From Pseudorhodoplanes sp. (GTDB lineage Bacteria; Pseudomonadota; Alphaproteobacteria; Rhizobiales; Xanthobacteraceae), in NCBI GenBank assembly GCA_019187085.1, contig JABARS010000019.1, positions 1-64,000 of the forward strand: DNA of 64,000 bases, in the 5' to 3' direction. This document shows positions 1-9,545 of this stretch, in pieces. The notes beneath the pieces were generated by a model, which saw only the letters and a list, made by a program, of their open reading frames with translations, searched no databases and was not told the DNA's origin. The first letter of the stretch is position 1. The number at the start of each line of letters is the position of its first letter. The translations under genes were made by a program, and so were the position numbers.

Positions 1-1587
1 ATTGCCGACCATGTAGGTGATACGCGACGAATAGGCACCGTTGTCTTTCGGCGTGATGGCGCTGTCGGCGGCGACGACCTGGATGCGCTCGAGGGGAATG
101 TCGAGCGTTTCGGACACCGCGATTGCGACCATGGTCGACGAGCCCTGGCCGATATCGGCGGCGCCGGTCAGCGCCGTCACGCCGCCGTGAAAATCGACCC
201 GCAGATCGACGACGGCATGCGGCTCGCCGGTCCAGTGGATCGGCTTGGCTGCGCCGCTCACATAGTGCGAGCAGGCCATTCCCAACCCCTTGCCGGGCGG
301 CATTTTGCCGATCCGCTCTTTCCAGCCGCTCGCCCGTTCCACCTTGTCGAGACACTCGTCAAGGCCGTAGCTGTTGACCATCAGCTCGTTCAGCGTCCGG
401 GTCGGCGCCTTCAGCAGATTGGCCCGTCGCACCTCGAACGGATCGAGGCCGAGCTCGCGGGCCATCCGATCAAGCAGGCATTCGAACGCGAAACGTGTAT
501 TGACGCCACCGTGTCCGCGCATGGCGCCGCAGGGCGGTAGATTCGCATAGACGCGGTAGCCGTCGTACTTCACGGCCGGAATGTCGTAGATGCCCTGCAG
601 GAGTGCGCCGGCATACAAGATGGTTATCACCCCGTAACCCGCGTAGGCTCCACCGCGTTGAACGACCTCGCAAACGCAGGCCGTGATCCGTCCGTCGCGC
701 TGCATGCCGATTTTCAGCTTGATGTCGGTATGCGGTCGTGCGCGATGCGTGATGAAGGTCTCTTCCCGGGTCAGCTTCATCATCACTTTGCCGCCGGCCT
801 CGCGGGCGAGCAACGCATTGATAATCTCAAAATTGAGAGCTTCCACACGCGCACCAAACCCGCCGCCGACAAACGGCTTGATGATGCGAATGCGCGATTC
901 GTCCATCTCTAGGCAGCGCGCGAGCAGGAGATGCAGGTAATAAATTACTTGCGAGACGCTCTGGATGGTCAGCTGATGTTTCAGCGGATCGTAAATCGCG
1001 AGCGTGGCGTGCGGCTCGATCTGCGCATGGTTGATTTCGGCGCAGGTGAAGACCTCTTCCCGCACGAGGTCGGCTTCTTCCAGGCCCTTGCGCCAGTCGC
1101 CGAACTCGTTATGCACCTCGCGTTCAAGGTTTCCGGGTTTGTTGTCGTGTATGAGGGCGGCGCCGGGCGCGCGGGCGTCCTCCGAGGTGTAGTAGGCGGG
1201 CAGTTCGCGGACTTCAAATTCGATCAGCGACAACGCCTTTTCCGCGGTCTTGGCGTCGACGGCTGCGACCGCCGCCACCGGATCGCCGCGATAGCGGACG
1301 CGGCCGCGCGCCAGCGGATACTCGTTCATCGCGATCGGCAGAACGCCGTAGGTATGCGGGCAGTCGTCGCCGGTGATGACGCAGATCACGCCCTCCAGGG
1401 CGAGCGCCTTGGAGACGTCGAGCCGTACGATTTCTCCGTGGCTGACCGGGCTGCGGAAAATCCGGCCGACAAGCGCATCGCTGTGATCGAGGTCAGCGGT
1501 ATATTGGGCGCGTCCCGTGACCTTCTCGACGCCGTCGATCAGCGGGACACGGCGCCGGCGGGAAAGGTCGAAATCCTGCGTATTCAT
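1..1587 (-). CDS. hbaC: 4-hydroxybenzoyl-CoA reductase-type alpha (molybdopterin) subunit, 3' end missing
   Basis: Large Mo-cofactor subunit of the xanthine dehydrogenase family; only the first 529 codons lie in the window and the frame stays open to the left edge. The N-terminus carries the family signature (VDG.EKVTG.A.Y.AD-like, read as [18 protein letters not shown]), and the last visible residues ([15 protein letters not shown]) match the conserved core of these subunits. The ATG overlaps the stop of the upstream 2Fe-2S subunit gene by ATGA, so the two are co-translated. The neighbours (BadL/BadM-like proteins and a benzoate-CoA ligase-family gene) favour 4-hydroxybenzoyl-CoA reductase, which reductively removes the para-hydroxyl to give benzoyl-CoA. 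Other xanthine dehydrogenase-family substrates cannot be excluded. The FAD subunit (hbaD) is expected just outside the left edge. Confidence 0.7.
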   Translation of the reverse strand, partial: MNTQDFDLSRRRRVPLIDGVEKVTGRAQYTADLDHSDALVGRIFRSPVSHGEIVRLDVSKALALEGVICVITGDDCPHTYGVLPIAMNEYPLARGRVRYRGDPVAAVAAVDAKTAEKALSLIEFEVRELPAYYTSEDARAPGAALIHDNKPGNLEREVHNEFGDWRKGLEEADLVREEVFTCAEINHAQIEPHATLAIYDPLKHQLTIQSVSQVIYYLHLLLARCLEMDESRIRIIKPFVGGGFGARVEALNFEIINALLAREAGGKVMMKLTREETFITHRARPHTDIKLKIGMQRDGRITACVCEVVQRGGAYAGYGVITILYAGALLQGIYDIPAVKYDGYRVYANLPPCGAMRGHGGVNTRFAFECLLDRMARELGLDPFEVRRANLLKAPTRTLNELMVNSYGLDECLDKVERASGWKERIGKMPPGKGLGMACSHYVSGAAKPIHWTGEPHAVVDLRVDFHGGVTALTGAADIGQGSSTMVAIAVSETLDIPLERIQVVAADSAITPKDNGAYSSRITYMVGN

Positions 1588-2075
1588 GGGGTCGTGCCTG
1601 CCGCGATTTTGACGGACTCAATAATTTTTATGTAGCCGGTGCAGCGGCACAGATTTCCGGAGAGCGCGGTACGGATGTCCTCTTCGGTGGGGTTGGGATT
1701 CTTTCGCAGCAGCGCTTCGGATGCCATGATCATGCCCGGCGTGCAGAACCCGCACTGGGTTCCAAGCGCCTCGTGAAATGCGTTCTGCAGGCGGTTGGGT
1801 CTGCCCTGCTTGACGAGGCCTTCGATGGTTTCCACCGAGCGCCCTTCGCAGCGCGCGGCCAGCGTGATGCAGGAGGCCACCGCTTCCCCATCGACGAGAA
1901 CCATGCATGCCCCGCATTCGCCGCCGTCGCACCCGGTTTTGACGCCGGTCAGGCGTGCAGCCTCACGCAGATAGTCGACGAGCAGGAGATTGTCGGGAAC
2001 GCTGTCCTCGCGCCAGCGTCCATTAACGCGAATTCTGAGCCTTCGCGTTCCGGACCCTGCGTTTTCAATCTGCAT
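1584..2075 (-). CDS. hbaB: 4-hydroxybenzoyl-CoA reductase-type gamma subunit, [2Fe-2S] protein
   Basis: 163-residue iron-sulfur subunit with both [2Fe-2S] cysteine sets of the xanthine dehydrogenase family: an N-terminal plant-ferredoxin-type cluster (CDGGECGAC, then a Cys 12 residues on) and a C-terminal helical cluster (CGFCTPGM and CRCTG). It passes electrons between the Mo and FAD subunits. I start it at the ATG at 2075, which has AGGGAG upstream and sits about 40 nt below the transcription start predicted from the FNR-type box at 2150-2163; an in-frame ATG at 2120 would add 15 residues. It overlaps hbaC by 4 bp. The family is certain; the 4-hydroxybenzoyl-CoA substrate is inferred from context. 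Confidence 0.75.
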   Translation of the reverse strand: MQIENAGSGTRRLRIRVNGRWREDSVPDNLLLVDYLREAARLTGVKTGCDGGECGACMVLVDGEAVASCITLAARCEGRSVETIEGLVKQGRPNRLQNAFHEALGTQCGFCTPGMIMASEALLRKNPNPTEEDIRTALSGNLCRCTGYIKIIESVKIAAGTTP

Positions 2076-2149
2076 CGGCCGGCGCTCCCTCTTAACCCTA
2101 GGCTTCGACGTTATTGCCAATATGCAGCCGAGTTTGACCGCGACGCACC

Positions 2150-2163
2150 ATGATCAAAGTCAA
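2150..2163. promoter_or_regulatory. FNR/AadR-type box before hbaBC
   Basis: ATGAT-CAAA-GTCAA, a near match to the TTGAT-N4-ATCAA consensus of Fnr-family regulators. Its centre is about 81 bp upstream of hbaB, a class II activation distance once a 40-nt leader is allowed. It is almost identical over 20 bp to the element at 3375-3388. In Rhodopseudomonas palustris the hba and bad genes are activated by the Fnr homologue AadR, which fits; binding here is inferred. Confidence 0.65.
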
Positions 2164-2269
2164 GATTTCAGCGGGGTTTGCGGGAAAAGCTGGTTATTTC
2201 GGTACCGAAATGCGAGATTTCCGCACTGCGCCGGCTGGTTATCGGACGGCTGCGCGGAGGACGTTCGAG

Positions 2270-2821
2270 ATGGTGGAGCGGCGCGTCAAGCGGGGTGCCT
2301 TACGCGAGCAGGCCAAGCCCACCGGCGTGGGCACAACGAAGCCCGTGCGCGGAGCCGCGCGCAGGATTTCGGTCAAGATCCGGCGCGTGCGCCCTGCCGA
2401 CATCCCGCTCGTTACCGCGCTCGACCGGCGCGTCACCGGCATTGCCAAGGCGCGTTACTGGCAGGATATTTTTGAGCGCTATGGACGCCGTCGCATGCGG
2501 GAGCGTTTTTTTCTGATCGCCGAGCCGCTCGAGGCGACGAAGGGCCCGAAATTTTTGGGCTTCATTATTGGTGAGGTCAGGGCGTGGGAATTCGGCTCGG
2601 GTCCGTGTGGCTGGATATTCGCACTGTCGGTGGAGCCCGGAACACGCCTGCAAGGTATCGGCGAGGCGCTCTTCAATGCCATTTCGGCCGAGTTCAAGCG
2701 CGCGGGCGTCAGCAAGCTGCGCACCATGGTCGCGCGCGATAATCCGTTGCACATGCTGTATTTCCGCGGCCAGGGCATGATCGCCGGCCCCTACATCCAG
2801 TTGGAAAAGGAACTCGACTGA
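2270..2821 (+). CDS. GNAT-family N-acetyltransferase, BadL-like
   Basis: 183-residue protein with a GNAT fold: the acetyl-CoA pyrophosphate loop appears as EPGTRLQGIGEALF (R/Q-x-x-G-x-G/A type), after a strand ending in FALSVEP. I choose the ATG at 2270 because GGAGG lies 9 bp before it; the upstream ATG at 2150 falls inside the FNR-type box. In Rhodopseudomonas palustris an acetyltransferase gene, badL, is linked to badM and to benzoate-CoA ligases, and Gcn5-type enzymes acetylate those ligases. The same order here (acetyltransferase, Rrf2 regulator, ligase) makes control of the downstream ligase by lysine acetylation a reasonable inference. Confidence 0.7.
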   Translation: MVERRVKRGALREQAKPTGVGTTKPVRGAARRISVKIRRVRPADIPLVTALDRRVTGIAKARYWQDIFERYGRRRMRERFFLIAEPLEATKGPKFLGFIIGEVRAWEFGSGPCGWIFALSVEPGTRLQGIGEALFNAISAEFKRAGVSKLRTMVARDNPLHMLYFRGQGMIAGPYIQLEKELD

Positions 2822-2870
2822 CGATGCGCAATTCCGAGCGCGCGCGCGCCACAATGTGGGGGGATTGCTC

Positions 2871-3326
2871 ATGAAGCTCCAGATCGCGAGCCGCATTGCG
2901 ATCTTCGCTTTGCTCGAACTGGCCGAGAAGGCCGACCGTCAATTGTCGGTCGCCGAGATTTGCGAAAAGTACCGCATTTCCAGTCACCACCTTGCAAAGG
3001 TCATGAATGTGCTCGGGCGCGCGGGTATGGTGCGCTCGGTGCGCGGCGCAGGCGGCGGCTACCAGTTTGTGGGCAATGCGCGCCGGCTGACCTTGCTCGA
3101 CGTGATCCAGCTGTTTGAGGAATTCGGTCCGGGCGACGGAGAAGCCGGCGAGCCCGGCGCCGGCACGATCGAAGGCAAGGTGCTCCAGCAGGTGCTCGGC
3201 GAGATCGACGATATCGCGCGCGCGACTTTCGGCGCGATCACGATCGTAACAATGCTGAAGATGCTCGAACGTCAGCGCGCGACGAGAAGTGCATCGGGAA
3301 AGTCGCGCGCGCGTCACGGCGGCTGA
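2871..3326 (+). CDS. Rrf2-family transcriptional regulator, BadM-like
   Basis: 151-residue Rrf2 protein: N-terminal winged helix (residues 1-65, with the typical ISSHHLAKVMNVLGRAGMV recognition region and GAGGGY wing) followed by the dimerisation helix. It has only one cysteine, so it lacks the three-cysteine Fe-S ligand set of IscR and NsrR and probably senses something else. Start chosen at the ATG at 2871, after a G-rich ribosome site. It follows the GNAT gene by 49 bp and precedes the ligase. BadM is the Rrf2-type repressor of benzoyl-CoA degradation genes in R. palustris; the same role is inferred from context. Confidence 0.75.
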   Translation: MKLQIASRIAIFALLELAEKADRQLSVAEICEKYRISSHHLAKVMNVLGRAGMVRSVRGAGGGYQFVGNARRLTLLDVIQLFEEFGPGDGEAGEPGAGTIEGKVLQQVLGEIDDIARATFGAITIVTMLKMLERQRATRSASGKSRARHGG

Positions 3327-3374
3327 CGACATCGTTGACGCGGTCGCCGCGCGGATCGCGGTGGGCATCAGTTT

Positions 3375-3388
3375 ATGACCAAAGTCAA
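3375..3388 (+). promoter_or_regulatory. FNR/AadR-type box before the ligase operon
   Basis: ATGAC-CAAA-GTCAA, 9 of 10 half-site bases matching TTGAC-N4-GTCAA. The stretch ATGAYCAAAGTCAAG(G)ATT is shared with the box before hbaBC. Its centre is only about 43 bp from the first ATG of the ligase gene, so transcription might begin at or just before that codon and the second ATG (3452) may be the real start. Confidence 0.6.
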
Positions 3389-3424
3389 GGATTCCAGAGG
3401 GCCCCTGCGTCCTAATGGAAGTAT

Positions 3425-5023
3425 ATGAATTTTGGTTGCGCGCTGGTGCCCATGACTACATTGCGGGACTACAATGCTGCGGTCGATTTCGTCGACCGCA
3501 ACGTACTCGAAGGTCGCGGCCACAAGACGGCCTTCATCGATCCTGCGCGCAACATTACTTATGCCGAGCTGCTTGAAGGCGTGGCGCGCGTGGGCGCCGT
3601 GCTTGAGCGCTTCGGCGTCGAGCGCGAGAACCGGATCGCACTGATCCTGCTCGACACGGTAGAGTTTCCGATCCTGTTCTGGGGCGCCATTCGTGCCGGT
3701 ATCGTTCCGGTTCTGCTCAACACCAGACTGACCGCCGACCAGTATCGCTATCTGCTCGAGGACTCGCGCGCCAAGCTCGCCTTCGTGTCCACAGCGCTGC
3801 TTCCGGTTGTCCAGGAGGCCGCGAAAGGTCTGCCGAACCTCAAGGACATCATTGTCGTCGGCGGCGGACCTGAATCGGTTCCGCGTCTGGATTCGCTGCT
3901 GGCGGGCGTCAACGAGCAGGCAAAGCCCGCAAAGACCTGCGCGGATGAAGTCGCATACTGGCTCTATTCGTCGGGCACCACCGGAATGCCCAAAGGCGTC
4001 ATGCATGTCCACAGCATGCCGCGCGCCGCTGCGACACTGGCCGGCTGCGGGCGGATCGGAATCCGTGAGGACGATGTCGTCTTTTCGGCGGCGAAGCTTT
4101 TCTTTTCCTACGGACTGGGAAACGCGATCATCTGCCCGATGTGGGTCGGCGCGACCTCCGTTCTTTATCCCGAGCGGCCGACGCCGCAGACGGTATTCGA
4201 GACGCTGCGCGGCTATCAGCCCACGATGTTCTATGCCGTGCCAACGCTCTATGCCGCAATCCTCGCGGATTCGGAATGCAAGCGTGAGAACGGATCGGGT
4301 CGTTTGCGTCTGTGTTTCTCGGCCGGCGAGCCGTTGCCGGCGCATGTCGGTGAAATGTGGAAGGCACGGTTCGGCATCGACATCGTCAACGGTGTCGGCT
4401 CGACCGAAATGGGCCATCTGTTTCTGACCAATCTTCCCGATGCGGTCGAGTACGGGACGTCCGGCATCCCGATCAAGGGTTATGATCTGCGGCTGGTCGA
4501 CGAGGCCGATAACGAGGTCGGAGACGACGAAGTCGGCGAATTGCTGGTGCGCGGCGACTCAGCGGCATCCGGATACTGGAATCAGCGCGAGCGATCACGC
4601 CGCACGTTCCAGGGCGAATGGACGCGAACCGGTGACAAGTATCTGCGGCGCCCCGACGGCGTCTACATCTATATTGGCCGCACCGACGACATGTTCAAGG
4701 TGAGCGGCATCTGGGTGTCGCCGTTCGAGGTCGAAGCAGCGCTGATCTCGCACGAGAGTGTGCTCGAAGCGGCGGTGGTGCCGGCCGAAGATCCGAACGG
4801 ATTGATCAAGCCGCGTGCGTTCGTCGTGCTCAAGGATAACGGCGCGCGCAAGGATCGTGCGCTTTACGAGGAACTGAAAGTCCACGTGAAGCGCGAGATC
4901 GGGCCGTGGAAATATCCGCGCTGGATCGAGTTCGTGGACGGCCTGCCGAAGACGGCAAGTGGAAAGATTCAGCGCTTCCTGCTGCGGAACTGGGACTCCG
5001 AGAAGGGCGGGCGTCATGACTGA
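3425..5023 (+). CDS. Benzoate-CoA ligase-family acyl-CoA synthetase
   Basis: 532-residue AMP-forming ligase of the benzoate-CoA ligase group. It shows the family N-terminus ([16 protein letters not shown]), the P-loop-like motif [11 protein letters not shown] near residue 185, the GSTEM adenine-binding motif, TGDKY in the hinge region and the C-terminal catalytic lysine in [10 protein letters not shown]. It activates an aromatic or alicyclic carboxylate (benzoate, 4-hydroxybenzoate, 2-aminobenzoate or cyclohexanecarboxylate) to its CoA thioester. It heads a five-gene operon whose next gene overlaps it by 8 bp. An alternative start is the ATG at 3452. The exact substrate cannot be read from the sequence. 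Confidence 0.8.
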   Translation: MNFGCALVPMTTLRDYNAAVDFVDRNVLEGRGHKTAFIDPARNITYAELLEGVARVGAVLERFGVERENRIALILLDTVEFPILFWGAIRAGIVPVLLNTRLTADQYRYLLEDSRAKLAFVSTALLPVVQEAAKGLPNLKDIIVVGGGPESVPRLDSLLAGVNEQAKPAKTCADEVAYWLYSSGTTGMPKGVMHVHSMPRAAATLAGCGRIGIREDDVVFSAAKLFFSYGLGNAIICPMWVGATSVLYPERPTPQTVFETLRGYQPTMFYAVPTLYAAILADSECKRENGSGRLRLCFSAGEPLPAHVGEMWKARFGIDIVNGVGSTEMGHLFLTNLPDAVEYGTSGIPIKGYDLRLVDEADNEVGDDEVGELLVRGDSAASGYWNQRERSRRTFQGEWTRTGDKYLRRPDGVYIYIGRTDDMFKVSGIWVSPFEVEAALISHESVLEAAVVPAEDPNGLIKPRAFVVLKDNGARKDRALYEELKVHVKREIGPWKYPRWIEFVDGLPKTASGKIQRFLLRNWDSEKGGRHD

Positions 5024-6230
5024 TGCGGCTCTGCTGGCGCCCGATCTCGGCCACCTGAACTGGCCGTTCTTCGATGACGATCATCGGCGCTTTGCGGATT
5101 CGCTTAACGATTGGGCACGGCGGCATGTGGACGCGTATGTTGATCATGCCGACGTGGATGGCACGTGCCGGACGCTGGTGCGGGCATTGGGCGACGCCGG
5201 TTGGCTCAAGGCGGTGGTTCCGTCCGCCTATGGGGGGGTCTCGGAAACGCTCGATGTGCGCCGGCTGTGCATCGCGCGCGAAATCCTCGCCTGGCACGAC
5301 AGCCTGGCCGATTTCGCATTTGCGATGCAGGGGCTCGGCAGCGGCTCCATTTCGTTGTTCGGCAGCGACTGGCTGAAACAGAAATATCTGCCGCCGGTGC
5401 GCGAGGGTCGCCAGATCGCCGCTTTTGCGCTGTCGGAGCCCGAGGCCGGCTCCGATGTCAGTGCGCTGGCGACGAGCGCGGTTCCCGACGGACCCGACCA
5501 TATCCGCATCAACGGTCTCAAGACCTGGATTTCGAACGGCGGCATCGCCGATCACTACGTGGTATTTGCCCGTACGGGTGAGGCGCCCGGCGCAAAAGGA
5601 TTGAGCGCGTTCGTGGTGGACGCCGATACGCCCGGGCTTTCGATCGCCGGGCACATCGACACGATCGCGCCGCATCCGTTGGCCACCCTGCGCTTTGCCG
5701 ATTGCCGTGTGCCGCTCACCCACAGACTCGGGATGCCGGGCGAGGGTTTCAAGATCGCCATGGCGACCCTGGATATTTTCCGCTCCACGGTCGGTGCGGC
5801 AGCGCTCGGCATGGCGCGGCGTGCACTCGATGAGGCGGTAAAGCATGCATCGGAACGCATGCTGTTCGATGCGCCGCTCGCCGACCTTCAACTCACACAA
5901 GCGGCGATGGCCGACAGCGCCGTGGATATCGACGCCGCGACCTTGCTCGTTTATCGCGCGGGCTGGACCAAGGACCATTACCGCGTTCGGGTCACGCGCG
6001 AAGCATCGGCGGCAAAACTTTTTGCGACTGAAATGGCGCAACGCGTGATCGATCGCGCGGTCCAGATTTTCGGCGGACGTGGTGTATGCAGGGGTGTGAA
6101 AATTGAAGCGCTCTATCGCGAAATCCGTGCGTTGCGCATCTACGAAGGCGCGAGCGAAGTCCAAAAGATCGTCATCGCGCGTGAATTACTCAAAGCGCGA
6201 CACACGAAAATCCGACAAGCGGCGGAATGA
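5016..6230 (+). CDS. Acyl-CoA dehydrogenase (ring or side-chain desaturation of an aryl/alicyclic-CoA)
   Basis: 404-residue flavin acyl-CoA dehydrogenase with the signatures [15 protein letters not shown] (FAD/substrate), KTWISNGG, and the C-terminal [11 protein letters not shown]...[23 protein letters not shown] block. The residue in the usual catalytic glutamate region is YEGASE. It starts inside the ligase gene (ATG at 5016) and ends 1 bp before the next gene, so translation is coupled. The closest functional analogues are AliB/BadJ (cyclohexanecarboxyl-CoA dehydrogenation) and the dehydrogenase of the 2-aminobenzoyl-CoA cluster; I cannot choose between them. Confidence 0.78.
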   Translation: MTDAALLAPDLGHLNWPFFDDDHRRFADSLNDWARRHVDAYVDHADVDGTCRTLVRALGDAGWLKAVVPSAYGGVSETLDVRRLCIAREILAWHDSLADFAFAMQGLGSGSISLFGSDWLKQKYLPPVREGRQIAAFALSEPEAGSDVSALATSAVPDGPDHIRINGLKTWISNGGIADHYVVFARTGEAPGAKGLSAFVVDADTPGLSIAGHIDTIAPHPLATLRFADCRVPLTHRLGMPGEGFKIAMATLDIFRSTVGAAALGMARRALDEAVKHASERMLFDAPLADLQLTQAAMADSAVDIDAATLLVYRAGWTKDHYRVRVTREASAAKLFATEMAQRVIDRAVQIFGGRGVCRGVKIEALYREIRALRIYEGASEVQKIVIARELLKARHTKIRQAAE

Positions 6231-6231
6231 C

Positions 6232-7059
6232 ATGACAGGACACTCGAAAGCAGGAAAGGCCTCGAAAGTGAGCGGCGAGATGCTGGATGTGCTCGTTGCC
6301 GACGGCGTGGCGACCGTCACGCTCAGCCGGCCCCCGGTGAACGCGATCAGCGACGAATGGCTCGTGCGATTCGATGGCGTGCTCGATCAGCTCGCCGAAC
6401 GTGCGGACTGGAAGGTTCTGCATCTGCGTTCGAACCAGAAGGTGTTCTGCGCCGGCGCGGATCTCAACGAGATCCGCGATCGGATCGAGGCGCCGGACGG
6501 CCCCGACCGCATGTATGCGCACGTTGCGGCCATCCAGCGCCTGTTCGCGCGCATCGAGACCCTGCCGCAGGTCACGCTTGCCGAGATCGGCGGCGCGGCG
6601 ATGGGCGGCGGGCTTGAGCTTGCGCTCTCCTGCGATCTTCGTATCGCCGCGAACGAGGTACGCGTCGGGTTGCCCGAAGCGCGGCTTGGCCTCATTCCGG
6701 GCGCTGGTGGCACGCAGCGGCTGACGAGGCTGTGCGGCCGCGCGGTCTCCGAGCGGCTCATCCTCGGCGCGGAAGTGATTGACGGGGCCACGGCCCGCGA
6801 ACTGGGGATCGTCCAGTGGGCGGTGCCGGCTGCAAAATTGCCGGAACGGGCGATCGAAATCGTTCGGCGGGTCGCGTCATTGCCGGCCGGTGCGTTGAAG
6901 GCGAGCAAGAACTGCATCGCGGCCGCATTCGATTCCGGACGTAATGGATATTCCGAAGAGCTTGAGGCGACGCGACGCTTGTTGACGACCACGGATACTC
7001 GCCAGCGCGTCGAGGCGTTTTTGGCCGGCTCGGCGGAAGACATGAGACGATCGCGATAG
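6232..7059 (+). CDS. Enoyl-CoA hydratase (crotonase family, BadK-like)
   Basis: 275-residue crotonase. The oxyanion-hole segments are FCAGADLNE and GGAAMGGGLEL, and the catalytic glutamate region LPEARLGLIPGAGGTQRL is intact, so it should hydrate a double bond next to the CoA thioester. A roughly 25-residue basic leader precedes the fold; an internal GTG near 6268 is a possible alternative start. It sits between the dehydrogenase (1-bp gap) and the SDR gene, the order expected for a beta-oxidation-like sequence acting on a ring (hydration of cyclohex-1-ene-carboxyl-CoA in the BadK case). Confidence 0.78.
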   Translation: MTGHSKAGKASKVSGEMLDVLVADGVATVTLSRPPVNAISDEWLVRFDGVLDQLAERADWKVLHLRSNQKVFCAGADLNEIRDRIEAPDGPDRMYAHVAAIQRLFARIETLPQVTLAEIGGAAMGGGLELALSCDLRIAANEVRVGLPEARLGLIPGAGGTQRLTRLCGRAVSERLILGAEVIDGATARELGIVQWAVPAAKLPERAIEIVRRVASLPAGALKASKNCIAAAFDSGRNGYSEELEATRRLLTTTDTRQRVEAFLAGSAEDMRRSR

Positions 7060-7068
7060 GAGCTAGAC

Positions 7069-7815
7069 ATGAAGTTTGAGGGCAAGACGGCGCTGGTTAC
7101 CGGCGGCGCCTCCGGAATTGGCAAGGCCACGGTGCTTGAATTGGCCCGCTGCGGCGCCCGCGTGATTTGCGCGGACGTCAACGAGAAAAGCGGCCGCGCC
7201 CTGCAGGAAGAGGCTGCGCGCACCAACTATACCGTCGAGTACGTGCACTGCGACCTGTCGGATCCGGAATCGATCAGCCGCTGTGCAAAGGAAGCGCTCG
7301 CGCGCTTCGGTAGCATCGATATCCTGGTCAATGCGGCGGGCTGGAACGATATTCAGTCCTTTATCGACAATTCGCCGAGCTATATCGACCGGGTTGTTTC
7401 GATCAATCTCGGCGGTACGCTGCACCTGACGCACGCGCTGTTGCCGGCCATGATCGCGGCCGGGAAGGGCAAGATCGTCAATATCTCGAGCGATGCCGGC
7501 CGTGTGGGCAGCTCGGGCGAGACCGCCTATGCGGCCGCCAAGGGGGGCGTCATCGCCTTCACCAAGTCCTTGGCGCGCGAAGTCGCGCGTCATTCCATCA
7601 ACGTCAATTGTGTCTGCCCGGGGCCGACCGATACGCCGATGCTTCAGTCGCGTCCCGAAAAGCTCAAGGAAGCCTTCGTCAAGGCTATTCCTTTCCGTCG
7701 GTTCGCCGAGCCGCGGGAAGTCGCCGACGCGGTGCTGTTCTTTGCGAGCCCGCGCTCGGACTATGTCACCGGCCAGGTGCTGAGCGTGAGCGGCGGGCTT
7801 ACTTTCGCCGGCTGA
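7069..7815 (+). CDS. Short-chain dehydrogenase, 2-hydroxyacyl/3-hydroxyacyl-CoA type (BadH-like)
   Basis: 248-residue classical SDR: cofactor loop TGGASGIGK at the N-terminus, NAA motif, catalytic Ser in NISSDAG and the Y-x3-K pair in YAAAKGG. The acidic residue after strand 2 (ADVNEKS) predicts NAD rather than NADP. AGGAG lies 7 bp before the ATG. In this operon it would oxidise the hydroxyl introduced by the preceding hydratase, as BadH does to 2-hydroxycyclohexanecarboxyl-CoA. The SDR family is certain; the substrate is inferred from gene order. Confidence 0.78.
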   Translation: MKFEGKTALVTGGASGIGKATVLELARCGARVICADVNEKSGRALQEEAARTNYTVEYVHCDLSDPESISRCAKEALARFGSIDILVNAAGWNDIQSFIDNSPSYIDRVVSINLGGTLHLTHALLPAMIAAGKGKIVNISSDAGRVGSSGETAYAAAKGGVIAFTKSLAREVARHSINVNCVCPGPTDTPMLQSRPEKLKEAFVKAIPFRRFAEPREVADAVLFFASPRSDYVTGQVLSVSGGLTFAG

Positions 7816-7834
7816 ACGAGGAGAGAGAGTAGAT

Positions 7835-8743
7835 ATGTCCACCACGAATGGAGCAGCCGCGCGCGCAAGCCGGGCGACGGAGAATACCATGGAAACGAGC
7901 GGCCGGTTTCGCCCGACGCGGGTCGATTTCTCCAAATTCAACCCGAAGCACTTCCTCTGGGGGCGCGACGGCAAGACCGCAACCATTACGCTCAACCGCC
8001 CGGAGCGGAAAAATCCGCTGACGCTGGAATCCTATGCGGAACTGCGCGACATGTTCCGTGATCTGGTTTATGCGGACGAGATCAAGACGATCGTGCTGAC
8101 CGGCGCGGGCGGCAATTTCTGCTCGGGCGGCGACGTGCACGAGATCATCGGCCCGCTTGTGGAAATGCAGCGCAAAGGCGACATGAGCGGCCTGCTTGCA
8201 TTCACGCGCATGACTGGCGATCTCGTTAAGGCGATGCGGGCCTGTCCGCAGCCGATCGTGACGGCAATCGACGGCGTCTGTGCCGGAGCGGGCGCCATTC
8301 TGGCGATGGCGTCGGACCTGCGTTACGGCACCGCGCGCAGCAAGGTTGCGTTCCTGTTCGTGCGCGTGGGTCTCGCCGGCGCCGACATGGGCGCATGCAA
8401 CATTCTGCCGCGCATCATCGGTGCGGGGCGGGCGGCGGAACTGCTCTATTCTGGTCGCGCGATGGATGGCGCCGAATGTGAGCGCTGGGGCTTCTACAAC
8501 AAGCTGTGCGAACCCGAACGTGTTGTGGAGGAGGCGCAGGCGATGGCCAAGTCACTCGCCGACGGTCCGACCTTCGCTCATGCGATGACCAAGCGTTGCA
8601 TCCACCAGGAATGGAACATGGGGATCGACGAGTCGATCGAGGCGGAAGCGCAAGCGCAGGCGATCTGCATGCAGACGAAGGACTATGAGCGCGCATACGA
8701 AGCGTTCGTAGCCAAGGGTCGGCCTGTTTTTGAAGGAAACTGA
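7835..8743 (+). CDS. Crotonase-superfamily protein with N-terminal extension
   Basis: 302-residue crotonase with about 40 extra N-terminal residues, partly low complexity (alternative start ATG at 7889). The oxyanion-hole motifs FCSGGDVHE and GVCAGAGAI are present. Where typical hydratases carry PE...GLIPGAGG it reads [18 protein letters not shown], so the first catalytic glutamate is absent and an Asp occupies the second position. This subtype resembles the enoyl-CoA hydratase-like genes linked to 2-aminobenzoyl-CoA or salicylyl-CoA hydroxylase clusters. As the last gene of the operon it could hydrolyse or open the ring, as BadI does, or hydrate a special substrate. Confidence 0.7.
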   Translation: MSTTNGAAARASRATENTMETSGRFRPTRVDFSKFNPKHFLWGRDGKTATITLNRPERKNPLTLESYAELRDMFRDLVYADEIKTIVLTGAGGNFCSGGDVHEIIGPLVEMQRKGDMSGLLAFTRMTGDLVKAMRACPQPIVTAIDGVCAGAGAILAMASDLRYGTARSKVAFLFVRVGLAGADMGACNILPRIIGAGRAAELLYSGRAMDGAECERWGFYNKLCEPERVVEEAQAMAKSLADGPTFAHAMTKRCIHQEWNMGIDESIEAEAQAQAICMQTKDYERAYEAFVAKGRPVFEGN

Positions 8744-8755
8744 ATCTCCGTTGAC

Positions 8756-8787
8756 TGGGCCGGCCTCGTCACCGCGGGGCCGGCCCA
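8756..8787. terminator. GC-rich stem-loop after the aryl-CoA operon
   Basis: Perfect 10-bp inverted repeat TGGGCCGGCC / GGCCGGCCCA with a 12-nt loop, starting 13 bp after the crotonase stop. No T-run follows, so it is either a weak intrinsic terminator or a 3' end-stabilising hairpin. Confidence 0.55.
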
Positions 8788-8869
8788 GGTTCGGATAGGC
8801 TACACCCATCGCACGGACGGTGTTGACGGCCGATATCGGGGATTTTGCCCGGAACCGCGCCGACCGTCG

Positions 8870-9292
8870 TCAGGCGGTCGTCGCCGGGTCGCAGGGAGCG
8901 CCTTCGCCCGCTGTCTGGATCAGCAATACCGTGCACAGATCCATGGAAATGATGTGCTCGCGAACCATCGCCGCAAAGCGGTTGCGGAGCAGCGATTGAG
9001 CTTTGCGCCAGTCCTGCTCGTAAAGAAGTGCGACTTCGGAGCACAGGTCCAGCAGGGCACCGTGCTCGGCGCGATGACGCGTGCAAAGGCTCATTCCCGT
9101 CGTCTGTGCCAGAATTTCGGCTTCGTGATCAAAATGCCGCGCCATTGCTTTTTTCAGTCGCGCAAGGTGCAGGGGAAGCTGCAGGCGCTCGCAGCTCACC
9201 GCCTGCTGCCAGTATTGGCCGATAGCGGCATGCTCGGTATCAATAACCGGATGTCCAAGACAGAAATTCTGGGTAACGAGCGGACGAACCAT
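8870..9292 (-). CDS. Hemerythrin-like diiron protein
   Basis: 140-residue four-helix protein with the hemerythrin ligand pattern: His in IDTEHAAI (about residue 21), HFDHEAEI (H-x3-E, residues 53-60), HRAEH (H73/H77) and REHIISMD (H113 and D118). Proteins of this kind bind O2 or NO, or act in iron/NO sensing. It is transcribed away from the Crp/Fnr gene; the FNR box at 9452-9465 lies in the shared intergenic region and could serve both. A second hemerythrin is encoded at 17784-18188. The exact function is unknown. Confidence 0.7.
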   Translation of the reverse strand: MVRPLVTQNFCLGHPVIDTEHAAIGQYWQQAVSCERLQLPLHLARLKKAMARHFDHEAEILAQTTGMSLCTRHRAEHGALLDLCSEVALLYEQDWRKAQSLLRNRFAAMVREHIISMDLCTVLLIQTAGEGAPCDPATTA

Positions 9293-9451
9293 AGGCGGAC
9301 CTTGCGTCTGCAGGACTTTCGTGAACGTTCAGAGACCCGCCGCCGCGGCGGGAGCGAATGTCCTGTGCGGAAAAGCCGCACTGGCCGCAGGGACCGGGGT
9401 GGCTGGCCCGCTATTCCAAGCATAGGATGCGCAAAGCGATCGGCGAAATAC

Positions 9452-9465
9452 TTGATTTATGTCAA
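9452..9465 (+). promoter_or_regulatory. FNR/Dnr box before the crp/fnr-family gene
   Basis: TTGAT-TTAT-GTCAA, 10 of 10 positions within the degenerate half-site consensus TTGAY-N4-RTCAA. Its centre is 87 bp before the ATG at 9546, consistent with a -41.5 activator site and a leader of about 45 nt. Autoregulation, or control by a separate FixK/Fnr, is inferred. Confidence 0.75.
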
Positions 9466-9545
9466 AGCGCAGAGAGGCGATCCGAAATCCTCTCAAACTG
9501 GCCCGGCACTGATGCCATTTTTTCCGGCTATTTGAGGATAGGGCA

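Noticed and set aside
2150..2269. N-terminal extension of the GNAT protein from the ATG at 2150
   Set aside because: That ATG is part of the FNR-type box and lacks a ribosome site; the ATG at 2270 has GGAGG at good distance and leaves the fold intact.
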